A DNA stretch of 64,000 nt from Bacillota bacterium (GTDB lineage: Bacteria > Planctomycetota > UBA8108 > UBA1146), in assembly GCA_003973385.1 (NCBI GenBank), contig QNYK01000089.1:1-64000 (forward strand), written 5' to 3'. The notes beneath the pieces were generated by a model, which was given only the letters and a program-made list of their open reading frames with translations, was not told the DNA's origin and did no database searches. The position numbers and the translations under genes were made by a program. This document shows positions 1 to 7,635 of this stretch, piece after piece; the stretch's first letter is position 1; each line of letters begins with the position of its first letter.

Positions 1-1428
1 TATTCCGTCTGCTCTTACGTGGTGAGTTTGCTTCGACCGGAGATCATCCGCGAACTGGAACTCACCCGACACGGTCTTGAATTGATTCCGTTGGAGTGCT
101 CCTTCTCCCCGTTTCCCGATGGCAGCAGCCTGGTCCGCTGGCCCGATCAGGAGCAAACGCGTCGTGAGATCGCCCATTTCTCGCGCCGGGATGCCGAGAC
201 CTATCCCCTCTTTGGTGATGCGATGATGCGCCTGGCTCGCTTCGTGCGACCGATCCTCGAGATGACTCCTCCGGATGCCATCGATCCGGGACTCGGCGAT
301 CTTCTCGACCTGCTCAAACTGGGGCGCAGATTCCGCCAGCTCGATCCGGTCGATCGGCTGCGCAAGATTCAGATGTTCACCATGAGTGCCGTCGATTTCC
401 TCGATCGCTGGTTCGAATCCGATGCGCTGAAGGCACCGATGGCGGTCAGCGGCATCATCGGCACCTTTCTCGGCGTGCGCTCCCCCGGAACCGCCTACGT
501 GCTGTTGCACCACTACATGGGTGAGATCGACGGTGCCTCGCGCTCGTGGGGCTTCGCCCGCGGTGGCACCGGTGCGGTCAGTTGCGCCATTGCCGATGCC
601 GCGCGCCGCTTCGGCGCCGAGATCCGCACCGAAGCTCCCGTTGCCCGTATCGATGTCCGAAACGGCGAGGCCCGCACCGTCGTGCTCGAGGACGGCACCG
701 AGATCTCAGCGAGACAGATCGTCTCTGCGGTCGATCCGCGCCGTACCTTCTTCGGCCTGGTGGGGAGAGAACATCTCGATCCCGACTTCGCCACGGGCAT
801 CGAACGATTCAAGTACCGTGGTGCCTCGGGCAAGGTCAACCTCGCTCTCGACCGACTCCCCAGCTTCACCTCGCGTCCCGGCGACGGGCCCCATCTGCGC
901 GGCGACATCGCCATCGCACCATCCATCGATGCGCTGGAACTCGCCTACGATGAGGCGAAGTACGGGCGCTGGTCCTCTCGCCCCTATCTCAACATCGTCA
1001 TCCCATCGGTGGTCGATCCGACCATCGCCCCGCCGGGAAAACACGTCATGTCGATCTTCGTCCAGTACGCTCCCTACCAGCTCGAGGGCGGCCCGGAGTC
1101 ATGGCCCCAGCATCGCGAGGCCTTCGGCGACACCGTCATCGAGACCCTCGAGGAATACTGTCCCGGTCTCAGCGACTCGATCCTCCACCGCCAGGTGCTC
1201 ACCCCGTGGGACCTGGAGCAGGAGTTCGGCCTGACCGAGGGCAACATCTTCCATGGCGAACTGTCGCTCGAGCAGCTCTTCTTTCTGCGTCCGACCGCTG
1301 GCTGGGCTCGCTACAAGACGCCGGTCAAGAACCTGTGGATGTGTGCCTCGGGAACCCACCCCGGTGGTGGTGTGATGGGCGCGCCAGGGCGCAACGCTGC
1401 TCGCGCTCTGCTGAAAGCGAGGGTCTGA
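1..1428 (+). CDS. FAD-dependent oxidoreductase, phytoene-desaturase/PYROXD2-like (5' partial)
   Basis: The reading frame is open from base 1, so the true start lies outside the window. The GTG at 19 is internal: the residues before it (YSVCSY) continue smoothly into SYVVSLLRPEI, which is typical of this family some 60 residues after the start. The missing N-terminus would carry the Rossmann GxGxxG motif. Visible features are the substrate/FAD middle domain and the C-terminal FAD-binding signature around CASGTHPGGGVMGAPGRNAA. The family is related to carotenoid desaturases and human PYROXD2; substrates are mostly unknown. The next gene is a diverged paralogue starting one base after this stop, so the two are probably co-translated and may form a heteromer (inference). 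Confidence 0.85.
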   Translation, partial: YSVCSYVVSLLRPEIIRELELTRHGLELIPLECSFSPFPDGSSLVRWPDQEQTRREIAHFSRRDAETYPLFGDAMMRLARFVRPILEMTPPDAIDPGLGDLLDLLKLGRRFRQLDPVDRLRKIQMFTMSAVDFLDRWFESDALKAPMAVSGIIGTFLGVRSPGTAYVLLHHYMGEIDGASRSWGFARGGTGAVSCAIADAARRFGAEIRTEAPVARIDVRNGEARTVVLEDGTEISARQIVSAVDPRRTFFGLVGREHLDPDFATGIERFKYRGASGKVNLALDRLPSFTSRPGDGPHLRGDIAIAPSIDALELAYDEAKYGRWSSRPYLNIVIPSVVDPTIAPPGKHVMSIFVQYAPYQLEGGPESWPQHREAFGDTVIETLEEYCPGLSDSILHRQVLTPWDLEQEFGLTEGNIFHGELSLEQLFFLRPTAGWARYKTPVKNLWMCASGTHPGGGVMGAPGRNAARALLKARV

Positions 1429-1429
1429 G

Positions 1430-2872
1430 GTGACAGAGGAGCGAACCGATCTGCTGGTGGTTGGAGGAGGTATCGATGCGCTCGCTGCGGCGACCATCGT
1501 CGCTCGCGCGGGGCGCTCGGTGAGGCTCATCTGCAGTGAATCCAGCCTCGGTGAGATCGATGCCAGCTGGGAGTTTCATCCGGGCTACCGCAGTGCCGGC
1601 CTGCGCTGCCTGTCGGCACCGCGGCCCGCTGTGGTGGCCAGGCTTCGACTCGAGCAGTTTGGCTACCTGTCACGGCCAAGACCCGAAATGGACGCCTTAC
1701 GAGCTCTGGCAGCTCCTCTGCTCGACGAGATGGCGCCGATCATCGCGACGATCCACGAGTTCGCCGATGGCGCTCCACGAGACCTGATCGACCCCCCCTT
1801 CCTGGAACTGCTGAAACTCGGTGGATCCCTTCGAAGAACCCGGCGAGCGATGGGGAATGCCGGTTTCGCCGATGCGTTGCGGGTGCTGCCGATGAGCATC
1901 GAGGACTGGCTGTCGGAACAAATCGATGATCCGAAACAACGCGCCCACATCGCAGCGCCCGCGCTGCTGGGGGGTTGGGTCGGACCGTTGTCTCCATCGA
2001 GCGCATTTCTGTGGTTGCTCGCCCACGCCGGCGGCCAACACGAACCTGCCGGGGGTGGCCCGGCGCTGGTGGCGGCGCTGGAAGCGGCGGCACGTGCGGC
2101 AGGGGTCAGCATCGAGACATCGACGACGGTCGAGGGCTGGATCATCGAGAATGCCAGGGTGGTCGGTGCCCGCACCGACGCGGCAGATCATCGAACGCAT
2201 CAACTGCTCTCCTGCGTCCATCCCGGCACCACCTTGCTCGAGCGACTCGGCTCACGCGAGATCCCCGCCACTCTTCGCGAGGATCTCGGGGCTTATCGCA
2301 GCCGTGGCATCGTCGCGGTGATGCATGTCGCTCTCGACGGCCCCGTCGAGGGTCCCGAGGAGCACTGGATCGGGGATTCTCCACTGGCCTGGGAGCGAGC
2401 CTTCGACGCCGCCAAGCACGGCACCATCCCCCAACACCCGTGTCTGCGCCTGCGTGTGGTGAGCGCGACCGATGCCTCCCTCGCTCCTGAGGGGGGCAGC
2501 GTGGTCCGGTTGCAGGTGTTTGCCGTACCGATGGTCGCCCCCGAGAATGCGGATCAGCAGCGCGAGCAACTGGCGGCGCGGGTGCTGGAGCAACTGAGAT
2601 GCCACGATGAGCGCTGGGCAGCCTCGGTGGTGGGGCACCAGTTGATCACGCCCACCGACCTCGATCAGCAGCATCACCTGCCCGGCGGCCACCTCGAGCA
2701 GGGCGAACTGGCGCTCGATCAGATCTTCTCGCTGCGGCCCTGCTGCGGGATCGGACGTTACCGTACGCCCATCCCCGGACTGTGGATCGCCGGAGCAGGC
2801 ACCCACCCGGGCGGCCCCTTTCCCGGCAGTTCCGGTGTCCTCGCCGCCGATCAGATTCTGGCGGCGCTGTGA
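1430..2872 (+). CDS. FAD-dependent oxidoreductase, paralogue of the upstream gene
   Basis: 480 residues with a GTG start one base after the previous stop. The N-terminal dinucleotide fold is visible as LLVVGGGIDALAAATIVARA at residues 8-27. The C-terminal FAD motif (IAGAGTHPGGPFPGSSG) matches the equivalent segment of the upstream protein, and both contain the LFFLRP/IFSLRP segment just before it. The family is phytoene-dehydrogenase-like oxidoreductases of unknown substrate. The protein is shorter in the middle and poorly conserved compared with its neighbour, which fits specialisation after tandem duplication. No carotenoid synthase (crtB) is in the window, so I would not call it a carotenoid enzyme. 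Confidence 0.8.
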   Translation: MTEERTDLLVVGGGIDALAAATIVARAGRSVRLICSESSLGEIDASWEFHPGYRSAGLRCLSAPRPAVVARLRLEQFGYLSRPRPEMDALRALAAPLLDEMAPIIATIHEFADGAPRDLIDPPFLELLKLGGSLRRTRRAMGNAGFADALRVLPMSIEDWLSEQIDDPKQRAHIAAPALLGGWVGPLSPSSAFLWLLAHAGGQHEPAGGGPALVAALEAAARAAGVSIETSTTVEGWIIENARVVGARTDAADHRTHQLLSCVHPGTTLLERLGSREIPATLREDLGAYRSRGIVAVMHVALDGPVEGPEEHWIGDSPLAWERAFDAAKHGTIPQHPCLRLRVVSATDASLAPEGGSVVRLQVFAVPMVAPENADQQREQLAARVLEQLRCHDERWAASVVGHQLITPTDLDQQHHLPGGHLEQGELALDQIFSLRPCCGIGRYRTPIPGLWIAGAGTHPGGPFPGSSGVLAADQILAAL

Positions 2873-2996
2873 ACCTGCGGCTCGAGAGGCCGGTTCACCT
2901 CGTGCTGATGAGAAAGTACATTCCCGACACGATGGTATGACGTGATGTGGATGTGACACGTGGATGTGAGCGAGGTTGTAGGGAAGGGGACTCGTC

Positions 2997-4217
2997 ATGC
3001 AGTCCAGTTTACCGGTCGCTTCTCAGGAGCGCATCGCCAGCCTCGACGTGCTGCGCGGTTTCGCCTTGCTGGGCATCCTGGTGATGAACATCCAGGCGTT
3101 TGCGATGCCCTTCTGTGCCTACATGAATCCGATCTCCTTCGGCGAGCAGGAGGGGATCAACCGGATGGTGTGGGGCTTCGGCCACATCTTCTTCGACATG
3201 AAGTTCATGGGACTCTTCTCGATGCTGTTTGGAGCCGGTGTGTTGCTGTTTGCCGATCGTGCCGAAGCGCGGGGCGCATCGCTGTCGCAGGTAGGCTGGC
3301 TGCACTGCAAGAGGAACTTCTGGCTGGTGATGTTCGGGCTGCTCCATGCGCATCTTCTGTGGAGTGGCGATATCCTGTTCGCCTACGGAGTGTGTGCGTT
3401 TCCCGTCTACCTGTTTCGCCGTCGCTCGGCTCGGACGCTGCTGATCTGTGGTTTGATTTTCCTGCTGCTCGGTTCGGGTCTGTCTTTGATGTTGGGTCTC
3501 TCCTACGAACAGTGGCCCGAGCAGGACCAGGCAGGTCTCGTCGAGTTCTGGCGACCGGACCAGGCAGCACTCGACGAGGAGATTGCGAAGTACTCGGCAG
3601 GGTTTGCCTCGGGATTCGCGAGCAACAGTGAAGGTTCTCTCTTCATCGAGACCTTCATCTTTGCGGTCAACATCTTCTGGCGAGTGATGGGGATGATGTT
3701 GCTGGGGATGGCCTTCTATCGCTCGAAAATCCTCAGCGGCGAGCGATCAGTTGGTTTCTATCGACGCTTGCTGATGGCAGGAGCCGTGATCGGTCTGCTG
3801 CTGATCGGCATCGGTATGAGGGAAAACCTCGCCCGCGACTATGCCATCGAATACAGCTTTTACCTCGGATCTCAGTGGAACTTCTGGGGCAGCGTGGCGC
3901 TGTCGATGGCGTACATCGGCCTGGTGGTGGGTGCGGTGCGTAGCGGTGCCATGCCGGCACTGCAGCGACGTCTCGGAGCGGTCGGCCAGATGGCGTTCAC
4001 CAACTACATCCTGCACACCGTCATCGGAGTGGTGGTGTTCCGGGTTCTGGGGTACTTCGGCAGCGTGGAGCGGGTGGAGCAACTGGCGATCGTGATCACC
4101 ATCTGGATCTTCCAACTGTGGCTGTCACCGATGTGGCTGGCGCGCTATCGCTTCGGTCCACTCGAATGGCTCTGGCGCAGTCTCACTTACGGGAAGATGC
4201 AGCCCTTGCGCCGCTGA
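2997..4217 (+). CDS. DUF418 family (YeiB-like) integral membrane protein
   Basis: 406 residues with a multi-pass hydrophobic profile. The N-terminal RIASLDVLRGFALLGILVMN (residues 11-30) is the diagnostic opening of the DUF418/YeiB family, and the C-terminal part (QLWLSPMWLARYRFGPLEWL, about 375-394) matches the conserved DUF418 domain. The ATG has a good purine-rich ribosome site (aggggact) just upstream. The family is distantly related to acyltransferase-3-type membrane proteins; function is not established and transport or modification roles are only proposed. It is preceded by 124 bp of non-coding sequence, so it probably has its own promoter. Confidence 0.88.
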   Translation: MQSSLPVASQERIASLDVLRGFALLGILVMNIQAFAMPFCAYMNPISFGEQEGINRMVWGFGHIFFDMKFMGLFSMLFGAGVLLFADRAEARGASLSQVGWLHCKRNFWLVMFGLLHAHLLWSGDILFAYGVCAFPVYLFRRRSARTLLICGLIFLLLGSGLSLMLGLSYEQWPEQDQAGLVEFWRPDQAALDEEIAKYSAGFASGFASNSEGSLFIETFIFAVNIFWRVMGMMLLGMAFYRSKILSGERSVGFYRRLLMAGAVIGLLLIGIGMRENLARDYAIEYSFYLGSQWNFWGSVALSMAYIGLVVGAVRSGAMPALQRRLGAVGQMAFTNYILHTVIGVVVFRVLGYFGSVERVEQLAIVITIWIFQLWLSPMWLARYRFGPLEWLWRSLTYGKMQPLRR

Positions 4218-4266
4218 TCGGCCATCTCCAAGAGGGAGGACAGCAGAGCACGAAGCCGAGGGGAGT

Positions 4267-4833
4267 TCAGTCGTAGGAAAATGAAAACCCGACAAACAGT
4301 TCTTCAGTTGTGCTGTCGAAGGAAGTGATCAGACCGATGTTGCGATACAGAACCGCCCGGAGACCTAGTTCGTAGCCGACGCCATCGTTCTTGGGAGGTG
4401 GCTGGATTTCCGGGCAGAAAGTTCCATGGCAGGAAAAGTCGCTTTTCCAGTTACCAGGGATCACGACGCCACCCAGGAGCAGAAGTTGTGGACCCTTCGA
4501 AGGATCTTCCGAATCGAGGAGACTCCATTCCAGTCCACCAGAAAAGTTTGTTCGTTGCACTCTTGAGATGCCGGAAAACTTCGATTGACTGCCGAATCCC
4601 AGGTAGAAGCCAAGGGTCTCATCGATACCTGGTGGTTTTCGAAGCGATATCTTGGTGCCAATGAAGGAATCACTCCCGCTAGCGACCGCGATGGAGTAAT
4701 GAAGGTTGCTCTCACCGCCAGAGGCGGTCTCGTCAGCGGTAATGGCCCGAAGTCCGAGGTCGTGAACCGGTTCACTGGTACTCGCAGAACCCGTGATGGC
4801 AAGGATTGCGAGTACATTGCATATGAGCGACAT
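4267..4833 (-). CDS. Hypothetical exported protein, beta-barrel-like
   Basis: 188 residues, convergent with the DUF418 gene. The N-terminus is a short hydrophobic leader (about residues 2-18, ending near ITGSASTS) consistent with Sec export. The rest alternates polar and hydrophobic residues with glycine turns, and the protein ends in an aromatic strand (EELFVGFSFSYD), as many outer-membrane barrels do. There are two cysteines near the middle (SCHGTFC). An AGGGGG ribosome site precedes the ATG. I do not recognise the family; a small outer-membrane protein is the best guess, and the barrel is inferred from composition only. Confidence 0.6.
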   Translation of the reverse strand: MSLICNVLAILAITGSASTSEPVHDLGLRAITADETASGGESNLHYSIAVASGSDSFIGTKISLRKPPGIDETLGFYLGFGSQSKFSGISRVQRTNFSGGLEWSLLDSEDPSKGPQLLLLGGVVIPGNWKSDFSCHGTFCPEIQPPPKNDGVGYELGLRAVLYRNIGLITSFDSTTEELFVGFSFSYD

Positions 4834-5324
4834 CTGCTGTCCCCCTTGTCATGGAATTCCACCAAGGCTCATGCAGGGATTCAATACCACGTGAGCATTC
4901 TGTTCCAAGATGATTTTGCACCTCTCCGCCAGAATTGTTCCTTCGGCGATCAGATTATGGCGTAGGGAAGGGGCACACCCTGAGTTTTGCTCGCCAGCAG
5001 CAGCGACCGATGGCAGTGGTCGTTGCTCCGGATCACGATTTCTCGGGCCAGTTGTATGCGGGGAATCGGCGCTGGATCGATGAGGGCGATGTCTTTGCCA
5101 TGAAAAATCCCGGTGATCTCGAGGGTTTTCTGGAAACAGTTCGCTTTCGGTAGCTCTTGAGACCCGCTCAGGGGCCGATCCAGCGGCAAGGCGGTGCCCT
5201 CCAGGTTTATTGTCCGAACTGATGGTGGTTCCGGATCTCACGGTAGCGGGCAGTTCCGGGAGTGTTCCTGGCTGATCGCAGGGAAAGAAACGCAACGATG
5301 GAGTTGCGAGGAGATGGAGTCACC
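4834..5324. other. 491-bp region without a convincing gene
   Basis: This lies between the divergent starts of the beta-rich exported protein and the double-glycine peptide, so it should hold promoters for both, but I see no convincing sigma-70 boxes. The only open frame of note is 4935-5153 (+), listed separately as a possible gene remnant. Confidence 0.5.
4935..5153 (+). pseudogene. Possible gene remnant or orphan 72-codon ORF
   Basis: A 72-codon frame with no ribosome site. Its second half (MAVVVAPDHDFSGQLYAGN and DEGDVFAMKNPGDLEGFLE) reads like genuine protein with balanced composition and not like a shadow frame. The pattern of a hydrophobic strand, a glycine-containing loop and GDVFA followed by a glycine loop loosely recalls Rossmann-like SLOG/DprA-type domains, but this is weak. 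It could be the tail of a decayed gene or chance. Confidence 0.2.
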
Positions 5325-5486
5325 ATGAACAACTACGAAGTCGACAAGGTCACGGATGCAGAGCTCGAAGGTGTCGCTGGTGGTGCGAAACTGACTGCGG
5401 AAGAACAAAAGAAGCTCGCTGAAATAAAGCGAAATGCAGTCAACGAGGGAGATGTGGTCCCGAAACCGAAGCCCAAGGGCAAGTAG
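5325..5486 (+). CDS. Small peptide with double-glycine-type leader (bacteriocin/RiPP precursor-like)
   Basis: 53 residues from the ATG at 5325, which follows a purine-rich site (gaggagatggag). An earlier in-frame start at 5262 has no ribosome site. The first 20 residues end in DAELEGVAGG, matching the LxxVxGG pattern recognised by C39-peptidase ABC exporters. Cleavage after Gly-Gly would release a 33-residue, cysteine-free, lysine-rich peptide ending in PKPKPKGK. No modification enzyme or C39 peptidase lies next to it. A very strong intrinsic terminator follows 37 bp after the stop, so it is probably a single-gene transcript. The leader is directly visible; export and any activity are inferred. 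Confidence 0.6.
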   Translation: MNNYEVDKVTDAELEGVAGGAKLTAEEQKKLAEIKRNAVNEGDVVPKPKPKGK

Positions 5487-5522
5487 TTCAGCTCGATGAC
5501 TTCCGTGACACAGGTTCGTCAG

Positions 5523-5572
5523 ACGGCCTGGATCTCCGACCAGCGGTCAGGGATTCAGGCCGTGTTTTTTTA
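5523..5572 (+). terminator. Strong intrinsic terminator after the double-glycine peptide
   Basis: A long hairpin pairs 5523-5541 with 5545-5563 (outer arms ACGGCCTG and CAGGCCGT), with one mismatch and a few G-T pairs around an AGC loop. It is followed by a run of seven T residues (5565-5571). Confidence 0.9.
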
Positions 5573-5668
5573 TTCCGATTCATGAGATGCAACTGGTGCC
5601 AGGCAGGGGGAGCGTTGCTCGATTCGTCTCCTCGAACCAGCAGCGGCTTGCACTGGCCGCCAGCGAGT

Positions 5669-5941
5669 TCACTTCTCCTCGGTGAACAGCGCCGACCGTT
5701 TCCAGCACGCATCACTCTCGACAAACCCCGGCGGGGAATAGGTGAATCGCTCCGGCACAGGATCGGCTTCGCTGGTGTCGATGCGCATGATGTTGTTATT
5801 GCCGTCGCTGAAGTAGCTCCAGTTGCGTCCAGCGGTCGCCTGGGCATCCGCTGGCAGCATCGCACAGAGATACCCGCATCCGAACGCCAGCAGTAGCAAG
5901 GTGCTGATCAGCCAGCGACTCGACTTCTGTTTCTGGTTCAT
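5669..5941 (-). CDS. Small hypothetical exported or membrane-anchored protein
   Basis: 90 residues. Basic residues (MNQKQKSSR) are followed by a hydrophobic segment at about 10-30 (WLISTLLLLAFGCGYLCAML), i.e. a signal peptide or N-terminal anchor, possibly with a lipobox-like FGC. The remaining 60 residues are soluble and include NWSYFSDGNNNIMRID. A GGAG ribosome site sits six bases before the ATG. No family recognised. It is divergent from the membrane protein at 6112 and convergent with the double-glycine peptide gene. Confidence 0.55.
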   Translation of the reverse strand: MNQKQKSSRWLISTLLLLAFGCGYLCAMLPADAQATAGRNWSYFSDGNNNIMRIDTSEADPVPERFTYSPPGFVESDACWKRSALFTEEK

Positions 5942-6111
5942 ATCTTCTCCATTTCATCCCACAAATTAGCAGAGCCACGATGGGACTTCCAGCCGGGCCA
6001 GCGGCTGTTGGTGCCGGAGTAATGGGGGAAACCGGAGGTTGATGCACTCTTCTTCGGTCGTATCGTGGGTGGCAAGGGCACACATTACGCCCGTTTTTTC
6101 TGGAGGATTCC

Positions 6112-6606
6112 ATGCTTCGTAACCTCATTGCGGTCCTCGTGGGCCTGATTGTGGGGGTGCAGGTCAACACTTGGATCTCCATGGACCTCAGTTCAATTTT
6201 CTACCAGCTTCCTGCTGAACTGGCTCAGGAGATGCCCGAGGGGCTGTACTCGGATGAGCAGAAGGTCTTCACCGATGCCCGTATGGAAGCCTGGGTGGCG
6301 TACATCCAGACACTACCTGCTACTGCGTTCATCTTGCCGATCTTGGGTCACCTCGCCATGGCCTTCTGTGGTGGTTGGGTGGCGGCTGGGTTGAGTTCGG
6401 CGAGTACGAAACCTGACCGACATCCGTTGAGGGAGGGTCCTCTGGGAGTCGCCATGATCGTCGGTGTGCTGTCGCTTGTGGCCGGCATTACAAATGCCGT
6501 GATGCTCAGTGTTCCCATCTGGATGTGGATCGAGATGCCGTTCTATCTGCTGCTGGCGTGGGTCGTGGGCAACATGGAGGTGAAGCGTCGTGCGGCGCTG
6601 GCCTGA
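6112..6606 (+). CDS. Hypothetical four-helix integral membrane protein
   Basis: 164 residues. Hydrophobic helices are at about 3-20, 68-92, 108-130 and 135-153, and a soluble loop of about 45 residues (rich in E, D and Q) lies between helices 1 and 2. GGAGG lies six bases before the ATG. The DUF2071 gene begins six bases after this stop, so the two are likely co-transcribed. No family recognised; nothing in the sequence points to a substrate. Confidence 0.6.
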   Translation: MLRNLIAVLVGLIVGVQVNTWISMDLSSIFYQLPAELAQEMPEGLYSDEQKVFTDARMEAWVAYIQTLPATAFILPILGHLAMAFCGGWVAAGLSSASTKPDRHPLREGPLGVAMIVGVLSLVAGITNAVMLSVPIWMWIEMPFYLLLAWVVGNMEVKRRAALA

Positions 6607-6612
6607 TCGCCG

Positions 6613-7407
6613 TTGAGCATCGATGACCGGAGCGACGGGGAAGCATCAGCCGGGCTTCCGCAGCATCGGGGTTCAGATGCACGCTTCGACCATCTTCCCT
6701 TTCCGATACCGGATCGACCTCATTCCGTCATCCAGCACTGGCGCCATCTCACCTTCCTGCACTGGCAGGCCGATCCGCAACAAATCCGCCGCTACCTGCC
6801 CGACGGCCTCGAACTCGATCTGTACCAGGACAAGGCGTATGTAGGTCTGCTGCCGTTCCAGATGAAGCACGTGCGACCGAGGGGGATGTTGCCGATTCCT
6901 GGCATCTGCTATTTTCCTGAGTTCAACCTACGAACCTACGTCCAGTACCAGGGTCAGGGGGGCATCCTGTTCCTGACTCTCGAGGCGCAAAGCCGCATCG
7001 CGTGTTGGTATGGGCATCGCTCTTATGGTCTGCCCTACCAGTATGCCAGAGGTCGTGTGCAGGTGGAGGGTGATCAGTACCGCTGGCAGACGCGCCGGGT
7101 TTCTGACGGTCTCGAACTGATCGGATCCTGCCAGGCCTTCGGCGAATCGATGCAGGCGCAGCCAGGATCTCTGGAGCAGTTCCTGTTCGAACGCTATCGC
7201 CTGTACACCCTCCACGACCGTCAGTTGAAGATGGTGCGTGCGGCCCACGACCCGTGGAAGTTTCGAATCGCCGAGGCGACCATCGTCTCGAACACCTTGC
7301 TCGATTCTTACGATCTGGGGATTGCCGATGTACGCCAGCCCGATCTGGTTCATGCCTCCGATGGGGTCAAGGCGCTGACCTGGTCGCTCGAACCGGTGGC
7401 GCAGTGA
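6613..7407 (+). CDS. DUF2071 (YqjF-like) protein
   Basis: 264 residues from a TTG. No other start lies upstream of the conserved domain, and no clear ribosome site is visible, so translation may be coupled to the preceding gene. The conserved domain begins near residue 40 with WRHLTFLHW, followed by LPDGLEL, AYVGLLPFQMKHVRPRG and FPEFNLRTYV, all hallmarks of DUF2071, which has an acetoacetate-decarboxylase-like fold. The family has no established enzymatic activity. The first 35 residues are not conserved and may be partly untranslated. Confidence 0.85.
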   Translation: MSIDDRSDGEASAGLPQHRGSDARFDHLPFPIPDRPHSVIQHWRHLTFLHWQADPQQIRRYLPDGLELDLYQDKAYVGLLPFQMKHVRPRGMLPIPGICYFPEFNLRTYVQYQGQGGILFLTLEAQSRIACWYGHRSYGLPYQYARGRVQVEGDQYRWQTRRVSDGLELIGSCQAFGESMQAQPGSLEQFLFERYRLYTLHDRQLKMVRAAHDPWKFRIAEATIVSNTLLDSYDLGIADVRQPDLVHASDGVKALTWSLEPVAQ

Positions 7408-7449
7408 CGGGCTTGCTGGAGACACCCGTTGAACGATCTTTCAATTGAA

Positions 7450-7481
7450 TGAGCCACCCGATCGCAAGACCGGGTGGCTCA
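7450..7481 (-). terminator. Hairpin between the DUF2071 gene and tRNA-Val, probable terminator
   Basis: A perfect 11-bp stem (TGAGCCACCCG / CGGGTGGCTCA) with a 10-nt loop. It lies 12 bases past the tRNA-Val CCA end on the minus strand and 43 bases after the DUF2071 stop, so it could serve both. The T content after it is only modest on the minus strand and absent on the plus strand. Confidence 0.6.
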
Positions 7482-7492
7482 GATGTGATCAA

Positions 7493-7569
7493 TGGTGGGC
7501 GATACTGGACTCGAACCAGTGACCCCTAGCTTGTCGAGCTAGTGCTCTAGCCAGCTGAGCTAATCGCCC
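7493..7569 (-). tRNA. tRNA-Val (anticodon GAC)
   Basis: 77 nt including an encoded CCA (plus-strand tgg at 7493-7495). The 7-bp acceptor GGGCGAT/ATCGCCC, the D arm AGCTCAGCTGG, the anticodon arm CTAGC-TCGACAA-GCTAG (GAC at positions 34-36) and the T arm ACTGG-TTCGAGT-CCAGT are all intact. It lies 66 bases downstream of the zinc-ribbon gene on the same strand. Confidence 0.97.
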
Positions 7570-7595
7570 CGTTCTCGAGGAAACCTCGAACGGGG
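7567..7595 (-). other. Hairpin abutting the tRNA-Val 5' end
   Basis: CCCCGTT-CGAGG arms pair across an AAA/TTT loop with a two-base bulge, giving 12 bp in total. Its last bases overlap the first three G residues of the tRNA, so in a precursor transcript it would compete with the acceptor stem or end the upstream mRNA. Confidence 0.4.
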
Positions 7596-7635
7596 CAGTG
7601 TAGCGTCCGCGACGAAACGTGCAAGTTGGCTGCCG

